A stretch of 64,000 nucleotides of DNA from Pseudomonas piscis (lineage in GTDB: Bacteria; Pseudomonadota; Gammaproteobacteria; Pseudomonadales; Pseudomonadaceae): positions 930,001 to 994,000 of the forward strand of contig NZ_WHUV01000001.1 of assembly GCF_009380155.1 (NCBI RefSeq). The letters are read 5' to 3'. Positions within the stretch are counted from its first letter, which is position 1, and every line of letters begins with the position of its first letter. The translations under genes and the position numbers were made by a program. A model generated the notes under the pieces. That model saw nothing but the letters and a program-made list of their open reading frames with translations. It ran no database searches and was not told the origin of the DNA. Positions 56,605-64,000 of the stretch are shown here, one piece after another.

Positions 56605-57191
56605 GAAGCGCGGCCCAGTACCAGGAACAACTGCGCAGCTTGCTGCCCAGCGGCCCGGCCTGGGACCCGGAGCAAGTGCCTGAACTGGAGCAGGTGCTCG
56701 AAGGCATCGCCCAGGAACTGGCACGCCTGGATGCCCGGGCCGCCGACCTGCTCAACGAGATGGACCCGGCCGGGGTCAGCGAACTGGTGCCGGACTGGGA
56801 GCGGGTGATGGAGCTGCCCGACCCCTGCCTGGGGGCCACGCCGCTGTTCGACGACCGCCGCCTGGCGGTGCGCCGGCGCTTGCTGGCGGTGGGTAGCCAG
56901 GCGCTGAGCTACTACGTGGAAATCGCCCGCAGCCAGGGTTACCCCAACGCCACCATTACCGAGCTGGAGGCTCCGCGCATGGGCCGCGCCCGCTTCGGCT
57001 CGGCGCACTTCGGCACCTGGCAGGCGCAGTTCATGTGGACGCTCAACACCGGCGGCCGGCTGCTGCTCGGGCGGCGCTACGGCGCCAGCTACTGGGGCGA
57101 ACGCTTCGGCATGAACCCCGGATCGGCCCTGGAGTGCCTGATCCACCGCAGTGCCCCGGCCCATACCCGGGTGCATATCAATTACGACTAG
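56592..57191 (+). CDS. Tail protein (Mu gp48-like, DUF2313 type)
   Basis: 199 aa from the ATG at 56592, which has GGAGG 6 bases upstream; an ATG at 56601 in the stop overlap is also possible. Family features include YQEQLRSLLPSGPAWDPE near residue 10 and the wedge-end core ELVPDWERVMELPDPCLG. Links baseplate and fibre network. Followed after 10 bases by the first of four fibre genes. Confidence 0.88.
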   Translation: MAGMRSAAQYQEQLRSLLPSGPAWDPEQVPELEQVLEGIAQELARLDARAADLLNEMDPAGVSELVPDWERVMELPDPCLGATPLFDDRRLAVRRRLLAVGSQALSYYVEIARSQGYPNATITELEAPRMGRARFGSAHFGTWQAQFMWTLNTGGRLLLGRRYGASYWGERFGMNPGSALECLIHRSAPAHTRVHINYD

Positions 57192-57201
57192 AGGGCAGGT
57201 A

Positions 57202-58140
57202 ATGGACTTTCCCAGAAGTGTGCCCAGCGCGGGACTGGTCAACGGCCGGTTCGCCGACGAAAACCCGCTGACCGGGACGCCCGGCTCGTTGATCACCGCC
57301 GCCTGGGGCAATGGCGTGACCGAGGAGTTGCTCAATGTGATTCGTGCGGCGGGCATCACGCCAGCCGAAAGCGAATCGGACCAGTTGCTCAGGGCCTTGA
57401 AGAGCGTACTGGCCCAGGATGCCCAGCCCCTGGCCGCGTTGGCCTTTCCCACCGTGGCCACGGCCGACGGGCGTATCGCGGTGACACCGGGTACGGCTGC
57501 GGCGGGCGGCACGGTCATGGTACCCGGCGGGGTGCTGGTCAGCCTGGGCGAAGAAGCCCTGGTGGGCATCACCGCCCGTCCGCGGGCGCTGTACAGCGTG
57601 CCCTGGATGTCCCCCGACCTGGAGATCAACAGCACCTACTTCTTGCGCATGCAGGTCATGGGTGGGGCGTTGGGTTGCTACCTGCAAAAGGGCACCGACA
57701 ACGATGCCGTTCCCCCTGCGCTCAAGGGCGCCGCCGGCGCCTCCGGAGGTGGTTTCGATTCCACCTGCATCGACATGCTCCTGGCCAAGGTGGTCACCTC
57801 CGGTGCCGGGACCCTGCCCAAGCTGACCTTGCTGGCCAACAAGGCGCGGCTGGAAGCCGTGGGGGGCTGGTCCGGAGCTAGCGGCAGTTACTCGCTGCCC
57901 CTGAACTGGGCCAGGAAACCCCGGGCCTATATTTCCGGGCTGTTGGACTACGACGGTAACGTCAAGACCGACTACGGCGTAGTCGCGGAGGACACCGGAG
58001 GGGATCTTGCGTCGGTGAAATCAATCATGCCCGCTGGGGGCTTTAGCGATCGCTATATGGGGCGTGTGCTGATTCTGTCCTGGGCACAGAACGTTAGCGC
58101 CGCCGGGCTGATCAACGCCCGTGTCAGATGGGAGGCCTAG
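57202..58140 (+). CDS. Tail fibre, Mu-like module, cassette 1
   Basis: 312 aa. The N-terminal ~60 residues (MDFPRSVPSAGLVNGRFADE... to LNVIRAAGI) are shared with the fibres at 58555, 60132 and 61657 and probably anchor all four to the baseplate. The remaining 250 residues are unique (VVTSGAGTLPKLTLLANKAR region) and likely bind the receptor. Followed by its own assembly gene. Confidence 0.85.
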   Translation: MDFPRSVPSAGLVNGRFADENPLTGTPGSLITAAWGNGVTEELLNVIRAAGITPAESESDQLLRALKSVLAQDAQPLAALAFPTVATADGRIAVTPGTAAAGGTVMVPGGVLVSLGEEALVGITARPRALYSVPWMSPDLEINSTYFLRMQVMGGALGCYLQKGTDNDAVPPALKGAAGASGGGFDSTCIDMLLAKVVTSGAGTLPKLTLLANKARLEAVGGWSGASGSYSLPLNWARKPRAYISGLLDYDGNVKTDYGVVAEDTGGDLASVKSIMPAGGFSDRYMGRVLILSWAQNVSAAGLINARVRWEA

Positions 58141-58142
58141 GA

Positions 58143-58541
58143 ATGAAAGCCATTATCGAACAGGGCGTCGTGACGGCCCTGGTGAGCGGCGATATCGACG
58201 GTGGCGTCGAGTTGCCGCCAGGCCTTGCGGTGACCGTCGGCTGGCGCTACCAGGATGAGCTGTTCAGCCCGGCTCCGGACAGCCTTGGCGCCGAACCACA
58301 GCAGCCGCTTTTGCAAGCCGAGCGCGACTGGCGCCGCACAACCCTGGCCAGGACCGACTGGCTGGTGGCCCGCCACCGCGATGAACTCGACGCCGATGCC
58401 CCGGCGACCCTGGGGCGCAAGCAGTTCGCCAAGCTGCTGGCTTACCGCCAGGCCCTGCGGGACTGGCCGGCCTCGGCCGGCGAGTCGCAAACCCAAGCGC
58501 GACCCGAGCCGCCCAAGTGGCTGGCGAAGTTGCCCCACTGA
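58143..58541 (+). CDS. Tail fibre assembly protein, cassette 1
   Basis: 132 aa from the ATG at 58143 (MKAIIEQGVVTALVSGD). The C-terminal half has the pattern DWLVARHRDELDAD...LLAYRQALRDWP, shared with the other four fibre assembly proteins in this window. N-terminal half is cassette-specific, as expected for a chaperone matched to its fibre tip. Confidence 0.82.
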   Translation: MKAIIEQGVVTALVSGDIDGGVELPPGLAVTVGWRYQDELFSPAPDSLGAEPQQPLLQAERDWRRTTLARTDWLVARHRDELDADAPATLGRKQFAKLLAYRQALRDWPASAGESQTQARPEPPKWLAKLPH

Positions 58542-58554
58542 CAGGACATGAACC

Positions 58555-59475
58555 ATGGATTACCCGAAAAGCGTACCCAGTGCGGGCCTGGTCAATGGCC
58601 GCTTCGTCGATGAAAACCCGCTGACCGGCTCGCCGGGATCGCTGATTCCCGCCGACTGGGGCAATGGCGTCACCCAGGAGATCCTCAACGTCATCAAGGC
58701 GGCCGGCCTGGTGCCGGATGAACGCAAGACTGACCAGCTGACCCAAGCCATTGGCGAGTTGCTCGACTTCAAGCGCTTGAAGAATACCCCCACCACCCTG
58801 GGCGGCTACGGCATCAGCGATGCTGGCGGGCGGCTGTTGACGGTGAAGCAGTTTGAAACCGTGGGCATCACCCTGTACCGACCCGACCCCAGGGCCAAGC
58901 GCATTCGCGTACGCCTGGTGGGCGCCGGTGGTTCCGGCGGCGGCTGCCAGCCGGTGCCCGCAGGTAGTTTCACCGTGGGTGGCGGCGGTGGTTCTGGCGC
59001 CTATGCCGAGGGCTTGTTCGATGTGACCTCACAGATGCTGGCGGGGGTGCCCGTAACCCTGGGTGCCGGTGGCGAGGCGCGCGCGGTGGTGGGGGCCAGT
59101 GGCGGTAGCGCCTCTTTCGGCAGCTACATGAGCGCCTCTGGGGGTATGGGTGGCCAGGTGATCACCTTTGTGTCGGATTCCCCCGGATTCGTCCAGGGGG
59201 GAGCAGGAGGTCAAGTGGTGACGGGCGGCAACCTTTCCAGCGCCCGTGGCATACAGGGCGGTTATGCCATGAACAATCCGAACTGGGGAACGTTGGCGGG
59301 CTGCGGTGCAGCCAGTCCGTTCGACGGCGGGACTGCCGCTACCGGACTGAACAACATAGGCCTCCCCGGGGTACGTGGTTCGGGAGGCGGCGGCAGTTGT
59401 TCCTTCCTAGCCACTGCCGCCTGCTTGAGCGGCGCCGGTGGCAATGGCTTTTGTGAAATCTGGGAGTACGCGTGA
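58555..59475 (+). CDS. Tail fibre with glycine-rich tip, cassette 2
   Basis: 306 aa. Conserved N-terminus MDYPKSVPSAGLVNGRF, a TLGGYGISDAGG fibre repeat near residue 80, then a C-terminal ~180 residues that are extremely rich in Gly (GAGGSGGGC, GGGGGSGAYAEG, GGGGSCSF). This resembles polyglycine-type phage adhesin tips. Overlaps its assembly gene by one base. Confidence 0.85.
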   Translation: MDYPKSVPSAGLVNGRFVDENPLTGSPGSLIPADWGNGVTQEILNVIKAAGLVPDERKTDQLTQAIGELLDFKRLKNTPTTLGGYGISDAGGRLLTVKQFETVGITLYRPDPRAKRIRVRLVGAGGSGGGCQPVPAGSFTVGGGGGSGAYAEGLFDVTSQMLAGVPVTLGAGGEARAVVGASGGSASFGSYMSASGGMGGQVITFVSDSPGFVQGGAGGQVVTGGNLSSARGIQGGYAMNNPNWGTLAGCGAASPFDGGTAATGLNNIGLPGVRGSGGGGSCSFLATAACLSGAGGNGFCEIWEYA

Positions 59476-59993
59476 TGGCCCGTTATGTCCGTGTGGAAGA
59501 GGGCGTGGTGGTCGAGTTGATCGAGACCGGCGACTACGCCATCGCTGATTTGTTCGCCCCGCAGTTCCTCGCATCCATCCACCCTGCGCCCTCGGGGCGC
59601 GAAGTGCGGATGGGTATGGAGTTGCAGGCCAGCCCAGTGCCGGCTTCGGCGACTGAGGCAAGTGAGCCGGTGGCTGCGCCGCTGGCGACACCGCCAGGCG
59701 ACAAGCTGGAAACCATGGCCCGGGCCCATGTGGCCGAGGTGGTGGCCCAGGGGGCGGAGGCCCGGGAGCGGCAATGGCGCAGCGACAGCCTGGAAGCCAG
59801 CCAGTGGCTGGCGGCCCGGCACCGCGATGAACAGGACCTGGGCCGTGGCACCAGCCTTAGCGCGCAGCAGTACCTGGAGTTGCTGGAGTACCGCCAGGCC
59901 TTGCGCGAATGGCCCGGTTGCCAGGGGTTTCCGGCCGTTGCGGCGCGCCCGCAAGCCCCCCAATGGTTGCCAGGCAACCTGCCTGGCCAATGA
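59475..59993 (+). CDS. Tail fibre assembly protein, cassette 2
   Basis: 172 aa from the ATG at 59475 (MARYVRVEEGVVVELIETG); a GTG one codon earlier is possible. The C-terminal block WLAARHRDEQDLG...LLEYRQALREWP is the shared family pattern. Longer N-terminal part than its relatives. Confidence 0.82.
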   Translation: MARYVRVEEGVVVELIETGDYAIADLFAPQFLASIHPAPSGREVRMGMELQASPVPASATEASEPVAAPLATPPGDKLETMARAHVAEVVAQGAEARERQWRSDSLEASQWLAARHRDEQDLGRGTSLSAQQYLELLEYRQALREWPGCQGFPAVAARPQAPQWLPGNLPGQ

Positions 59994-60131
59994 CCGGCGC
60001 GAATCCTTCGAGCCGTTTTCAATCATCTCAAGACGCCTGCCCGCCACCCGGGTGCCGACGTTGCCTGGCCGCTGGCCGAGCCGCGTCGCACCCGGGGCGT
60101 AGCGGTGGGCGTCCTTATCAGGACATCACCT

Positions 60132-61061
60132 GTGGACTATCCAAAAAGCGTGCCCAGCTCCGGGCTGGTCAATGGCCGGTTCATCGATGAAAACCCGGTT
60201 GCCGGCACACCGGGGTCGCTGATCCCGGCCAGCTGGGGCAACGCGATCACCGATGAAATCCTCAATGTGCTGTCGGCCGCGGGCATCGCTCCGCTGGAAG
60301 GCAGCAACAACCAGCTGATCACCGCGCTGCGCAGCGGCGCGCTGTTCCAGACCAAACCGCAGTTCGACAACGGCAAGTCGGCAGCCACCACCGAGTTCGT
60401 GCAACGCGCCCTGGGCTCGCTGCGCGATGTGGCGGTCTACAACGCGGCCACCACCCTGACCGCCGCCGATATCGGTCGTTGCGTGCGCTTCGGTTATGGC
60501 GGCTACAGCATCACCTTGCCCGCGGCCGGACCGGCCATCGCCAATGGCAGCGCCCTGTACCTGATGAACACCGGTACCGGGGCCATGACCGTGGTGGTCA
60601 ATGGTGGCGACAAGATCGCCGTCGGCAACGGCTACCTGAGTAGCTTCGAGTTCGGCGTGGGCGATTCGGTGGTGCTGGTCAAGCATCTCAATGGCGAGTG
60701 GACGGCGCTGCTGGGCAGCGTACCGATGCGCTACATGCCGGGTTTTGCGTGCTTGATGGGAGGTACTGGCTACCAGAAATTGCCCAGTGGCTTGATCGTG
60801 CAGTGGATCGCCGGTGGCTCCGACAGTAACGGCAACATGATCGTGTCACTGCCTATCCAGTTTCCCAACGCGGTGCTGGGCGGCATTGCCAACGAACTCA
60901 ATCCCCTGGGCTGGGGTGCCACAGGCCGGACCACGGTCTGGGCCTTCGACCTGCCCAGCAGCAACAAGGCGGTGGTGGTGGCCAAGGCCCGGGACATCAT
61001 CGGCAACAACGTACCGGTGCCCAATCCCATTGGCGGCCGCATCCTGGTTTGGGGGTATTGA
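60132..61061 (+). CDS. Tail fibre, Mu-like module, cassette 3
   Basis: 309 aa from a GTG at 60132 that aligns with the conserved DYPKSVPSSGLVNGRF start; an upstream ATG at 60105 would add nine unmatched residues. Middle motif SAATTEFVQRALGS is shared with cassette 4. The C-terminal part ends in a tail-collar-like YQKLPSGLIVQWIAGG and ...GGRILVWGY. Probably another receptor-binding variant. The 138 bases before it hold nothing recognised. Confidence 0.82.
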   Translation: MDYPKSVPSSGLVNGRFIDENPVAGTPGSLIPASWGNAITDEILNVLSAAGIAPLEGSNNQLITALRSGALFQTKPQFDNGKSAATTEFVQRALGSLRDVAVYNAATTLTAADIGRCVRFGYGGYSITLPAAGPAIANGSALYLMNTGTGAMTVVVNGGDKIAVGNGYLSSFEFGVGDSVVLVKHLNGEWTALLGSVPMRYMPGFACLMGGTGYQKLPSGLIVQWIAGGSDSNGNMIVSLPIQFPNAVLGGIANELNPLGWGATGRTTVWAFDLPSSNKAVVVAKARDIIGNNVPVPNPIGGRILVWGY

Positions 61062-61553
61062 ATGAGCAAGTATTTTCTAGCGCAGACCCTGGGTTTCCTG
61101 TGCTCCGACGAGCATGAACCGGCGCTGCTGGAGCAGGCGGTGAAGATCACCGACCTGGAGTACCAGAAGCTGTTCGAGGGCCAAGCCCAGGGCCGGGCCA
61201 TCGCTGCCGACGAGTTGGGCCGGCCGATCCTGGTGGAACGTCCCGGGCCTTCGGCCGAGACCTTGGCGCTGATCGAGCGGGCCTGGCGCGACGGCCAATT
61301 GCAGGAGACCGACGGCGTGGTGGCGCGCCATCGCGATGAGCTGGACGCCGGTGGCGCCACCAGCTTGTCGGCGGCTCAATTCCAGAGCCTGCAGGATTAT
61401 CGGCGACTGTTGCGCCAATGGCCGGCCCAGGACGACTTCCCCGCTAGCGACAAGCGCCCCGTACAAGTGATGCCGGCCCCGGCAGCGGCTCCCGCGGTGA
61501 AGCGTACCCGGGCCAGAAAGCCCGCGCAGCCGGCACCGGATGCAGCGTCCTGA
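61062..61553 (+). CDS. Tail fibre assembly protein, cassette 3
   Basis: 163 aa, starting directly after the fibre stop (MSKYFLAQTLGFLCSDEH). Shared C-terminal pattern VVARHRDELDAGG...LQDYRRLLRQWP. It ends in a basic Lys/Arg/Pro/Ala-rich tail (KRTRARKPAQPAPD). Confidence 0.82.
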   Translation: MSKYFLAQTLGFLCSDEHEPALLEQAVKITDLEYQKLFEGQAQGRAIAADELGRPILVERPGPSAETLALIERAWRDGQLQETDGVVARHRDELDAGGATSLSAAQFQSLQDYRRLLRQWPAQDDFPASDKRPVQVMPAPAAAPAVKRTRARKPAQPAPDAAS

Positions 61554-61593
61554 TGCGGCACTGATATTCATCTTCAGCGTGAGCTGTCCTGAC

Positions 61594-61621
61594 CGAGCAC
61601 CGCCATAAATGGCGGTGCTCG
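61594..61621. repeat. Perfect 13-bp inverted repeat between cassettes 3 and 4
   Basis: CGAGCACCGCCAT (61594-61606) and ATGGCGGTGCTCG (61609-61621) are separated by two bases. No T tract follows, so it is not a typical terminator. It may be an mRNA stabiliser or a recombination-associated palindrome between fibre cassettes. Confidence 0.7.
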
Positions 61622-61656
61622 TCAGTCGAAAAGCCAGAGATGGCAGGAGTTAAACA

Positions 61657-62550
61657 ATGGATTATCCAAGGAGCGTGCCCAGCGTTGGCTTGGTCAACGG
61701 CAGGTTCGTGGATGAGGATGCCGTGGCGGGAACCCCCGGGTCGCTGATTTCCGCGAGCTGGGGCAATTCGGTGACCGAAGAATTGCTGAACGTTATCCGG
61801 GCCTCGGGTACCACACCGGTCGAAGGGGTGAACAACCAGCTGCTGACGGCCTTGCGTGGCAAGGGTGCTTTCGATACGGCGCCGAAGTTCGATGCGAGCA
61901 ACAAAGTCGCGACCACCGAGTTCGTGCAAAGGGCCCTGGGCAGTTACTCGGGGCAAGCCAACTATGATCGCGACGTGGCCCTGGCCCCTGGCGATGTCGG
62001 CAAGCTGATTGCCCTGACGGCCCCGGTGACCGTGACCTTGCCCGAGTGGGCGGCGGTGGCACCCGGTGGCCTGATCACGGTGTTTGGCTGGGGCGGGGCC
62101 TTTACCGTGCAGGGCCGGGCTGGTGACAACCTTTCGCAGATCTCCGGTGCCAGCAGTGGCCCGATGACCTTCACCGCAGGTACCCGGGCGGTATTCCGGC
62201 GCAACCTGTATGACCGTGGCTGGAGCCTGGACGATGGCGATGCCGCGCTGAAGTATTCGCCCATGTTCAGCGCTTCGTATGGCGCTTCGGGTTTTCAACG
62301 ACATCCGAGCGGCATCATCGATCAGTGGGGAATTTGCACCAGCAATGAATCCGGTGACGCCTACGTCACCTTTCCGGTTGCCTTTCCAAATGGCGTGCGC
62401 TCCATTGTGGCCAACCATGCCGGCACCGGTGCGGCCATGGTGATTGCAGTATGGAACAAGGTAACCAACCAAGGTTGCCAGCTGAGGGTTTTCAACCACT
62501 TGGGGAACAGCTCGCAGTGGCTCATCTATTACCGAGTAGTGGGGTACTGA
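61657..62550 (+). CDS. Tail fibre, Mu-like module, cassette 4
   Basis: 297 aa, starting MDYPRSVPSVGLVNGRFVDE. Shares the anchor and the ATTEFVQRALGSY middle with cassette 3; the C-terminal part (FQRHPSGIIDQWGICTSNES to WLIYYRVVGY) has the same collar-like plan but a different sequence. Preceded by GGCAGGAG. Followed immediately by its assembly gene. Confidence 0.85.
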   Translation: MDYPRSVPSVGLVNGRFVDEDAVAGTPGSLISASWGNSVTEELLNVIRASGTTPVEGVNNQLLTALRGKGAFDTAPKFDASNKVATTEFVQRALGSYSGQANYDRDVALAPGDVGKLIALTAPVTVTLPEWAAVAPGGLITVFGWGGAFTVQGRAGDNLSQISGASSGPMTFTAGTRAVFRRNLYDRGWSLDDGDAALKYSPMFSASYGASGFQRHPSGIIDQWGICTSNESGDAYVTFPVAFPNGVRSIVANHAGTGAAMVIAVWNKVTNQGCQLRVFNHLGNSSQWLIYYRVVGY

Positions 62551-63048
62551 ATGAACAACTCGACGATCTTTTTCAGCCCAAGCACCTGTGGTGCCTACTT
62601 GCCGGCGATCCATGGCAGCGATATGCCGGACGATGTGGTGGAGGTGCCCGAGCGCTACTGGCATTCGCTGTTGAGCGAGCTGGCCCTGAGCCCGAAGAAA
62701 ATGGCCGCCAGGGACGATGGTTATCCGGTCCTGGTCGACTTACCTGCCCCCGATGCGCAGTGGCTACAGGAGAACGAACGTAGCTGGCGCGACGCGCAGT
62801 TGCTGCAAACCGATGGGGTGGTGGCCCGGCATCGCGACCAACTGGAGGCCGGGGTAGAAACGACTCTCTCGGCCGCCGAGTTTGCCAGCTTGCAGCAGTA
62901 TCGCCAGCAGTTGCGCGACTGGCCTGTCCAGCAGGCTTTTCCGCAGCAGGCGCTGCGCCCGCAACTTGCGGTGGCCGAATCGATTTCGGCCGAGTCCAGG
63001 AGCTCATCCAACCCACTGTTCGCGCTGTTTCGTGGGAAGAACAAATGA
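62551..63048 (+). CDS. Tail fibre assembly protein, cassette 4
   Basis: 165 aa, starting MNNSTIFFSPSTCGAYLPA. C-terminal pattern VVARHRDQLEAG...LQQYRQQLRDWP as in the other copies, then a Ser-rich end. Last gene of the fibre array, 12 bases before the endolysin. Confidence 0.82.
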   Translation: MNNSTIFFSPSTCGAYLPAIHGSDMPDDVVEVPERYWHSLLSELALSPKKMAARDDGYPVLVDLPAPDAQWLQENERSWRDAQLLQTDGVVARHRDQLEAGVETTLSAAEFASLQQYRQQLRDWPVQQAFPQQALRPQLAVAESISAESRSSSNPLFALFRGKNK

Positions 63049-63060
63049 AAGGAATCCTCT

Positions 63061-63624
63061 ATGTCGATCACTGAAGAGCAGTTGCTCAAGATCATGCCGA
63101 ACGCCCGCCGCCAAGCGGGCGTTTTCGTATCTCCGCTCAACGCTGCCATGGCTCGTCGGCAGATCGATACGCCCAAGCGCCAGGCGGCGTTCCTGGCGCA
63201 GATCGGCCATGAATCGGGGCAGTTGCAGTACGTGCGCGAGCTGGGCAACGACCAGTACCTGAGCAAGTACGACACCGGCACCCTGGCCGCGCGGCTGGGC
63301 AATACCCCCGAGGCCGATGGCGACGGCCAGCGCTATCGCGGGCGTGGGCTGATCCAGGTCACGGGGCGCAGCAACTATCGCCAGTGCAGCCTCGGCCTGT
63401 TCGGCGACGAGCGCCTGCTGGAGTTGCCCGAGCTGCTGGAGCAGGCGCAATGGGCCGCCGAATCCGCAGCCTGGTTCTGGGAGCGGGCGGGGCTCAATGC
63501 CCTGGCCGATCGTGACGAATTCAACGCCATCACCCGGCGCATCAATGGCGGCCTGAACGGCCTGGAAGATCGCCGCCAGCTCTGGGGCCGGGCGCGCTCG
63601 GTACTGGGCCTGCCGGCAGCCTGA
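63061..63624 (+). CDS. Endolysin, family 19 chitinase-like muramidase
   Basis: Cell-wall hydrolase that lyses the producer to release tailocins. 187 aa without a signal peptide, so it depends on a holin. GH19 features: FLAQIGHESGQ with catalytic Glu51, a second acid near Glu60, and RYRGRGLIQVTGRSNY. In R-pyocin loci this enzyme stands next to the P2-like module; here it is at the far right, after the Mu-like module. Confidence 0.92.
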   Translation: MSITEEQLLKIMPNARRQAGVFVSPLNAAMARRQIDTPKRQAAFLAQIGHESGQLQYVRELGNDQYLSKYDTGTLAARLGNTPEADGDGQRYRGRGLIQVTGRSNYRQCSLGLFGDERLLELPELLEQAQWAAESAAWFWERAGLNALADRDEFNAITRRINGGLNGLEDRRQLWGRARSVLGLPAA

Positions 63625-63654
63625 GGCCGCCGGCCTGCGCCAAGGAGAATCAGC

Positions 63655-64000
63655 ATGAACATTCGCAGTTGGCTGGCCGTGGCGGTCATGGCCGGGCTGC
63701 TCTATGCCCTGGGCTACATCACCGGGGTCGGCAGCGAGCGTAGCCGCAACCACGTCCTGGACGAGGCGCGCCTGCGCCAGTCCTTCGAACAGGGCCGGGC
63801 CCTGGGTACGGTCAAGGAGAAGGTGGTGGTCGAGTACGTCGACCGCATCGTCAAGGTCTACCAGGCGGGCGCCACTATTACCAAGGAGGTCCCTATCTAT
63901 GTTTCCCAAGCCGCTGATAGCGCTTGCGTGGTGCCTGCCGGTTTTGTCCGGGTGCACGACGCCGGTGCCCACAACCTGCCCGTGGCCGGAGGCCCCCGCG
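63655..64000 (+). CDS. Rz-like inner-membrane spanin (cut by window edge)
   Basis: The frame is open from the ATG at 63655 to the end of the window (115 codons seen). It starts MNIRSWLAVAVMAGLLYALG with one membrane segment (about residues 6-27), then a charged helical periplasmic part (KEKVVVEYVDRIVKVYQ). This plan and its position after the endolysin fit an Rz-type spanin that fuses inner and outer membranes at lysis. GGAG lies about 10 bases upstream. The 3' end is outside the window. Confidence 0.8.
   Translation, partial: MNIRSWLAVAVMAGLLYALGYITGVGSERSRNHVLDEARLRQSFEQGRALGTVKEKVVVEYVDRIVKVYQAGATITKEVPIYVSQAADSACVVPAGFVRVHDAGAHNLPVAGGPR

Noticed and set aside
17050-64000. Intact prophage
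   Set aside because: No capsid, portal, terminase, integrase or replication genes are present, and three unrelated tail sets occur together. Tailocin cluster is the better reading.

Overview
This is a GC-rich chromosomal segment of a fluorescens-group Pseudomonas. The gene order pyrG-kdsA-eno-ftsB-ispD, ispF-truD-surE-pcm-nlpD-rpoS, an RsmZ small RNA between rpoS and fdxA, then mutS, is the Pseudomonas housekeeping order. The mutS flank is a known site for phage-tail-like bacteriocins (tailocins) in this group. The species was not determined; the P. protegens/P. chlororaphis branch is a plausible guess.

Region 1 (1-16865) is core genome: CTP synthase (5' end cut by the window), KDO-8-P synthase, enolase, divisome protein FtsB, the isoprenoid genes ispD and ispF, a divergent LysR regulator with the glutathione-dependent formaldehyde detoxification pair adhC/fghA, TruD, SurE, Pcm, NlpD, RpoS, the GacA-controlled RNA RsmZ, ferredoxin FdxA and MutS.

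Region 2 (about 17000-64000, running off the right edge) is a single very large tailocin locus. A self-cleaving CI/LexA-type repressor (PrtR-like) and a strong operator-overlapped promoter lie at its left end, followed by a structured leader and a holin. Three different tail machines then follow on the same strand. (a) A P2-like contractile module (18852-31338) has the P2 order V, W, J, I, H, G, FI, FII, E/E', T, U, X, D. (b) A lambda-like flexible module of F-pyocin type (32912-47022) has V, G/GT, H, M, two duplicated fibre cassettes, L, K, two I paralogues, J and two orphan genes. (c) A Mu-like contractile module (47268-57191) has gp37/gp38-like genes, sheath, tube, gp41/41', tape measure, N, P, gp45-gp48, and is followed by four fibre/assembly cassettes (57202-63048). 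The cytosolic endolysin and an Rz-like spanin come at the far right (63061-64000), so the holin and endolysin bracket all three machines. No capsid, portal, terminase, integrase or replication genes are present, which argues against an intact prophage.

The most striking sequence signals are these. Each tail machine carries its own tail-chaperone recoding signal, and the three differ: a +1 RF2-like CTT TGA C site, a -1 A AAA AAC site and a -1 T TTT TTC site. Receptor-binding cassettes are heavily multiplied: one in (a), two plus gpJ in (b), four in (c). AT-rich patches coincide with receptor-binding ends and orphan genes. About a dozen terminator-like hairpins sit just before genes inside what should be one late operon, beginning with a promoter-hairpin-terminator leader that resembles a phage antitermination set-up.
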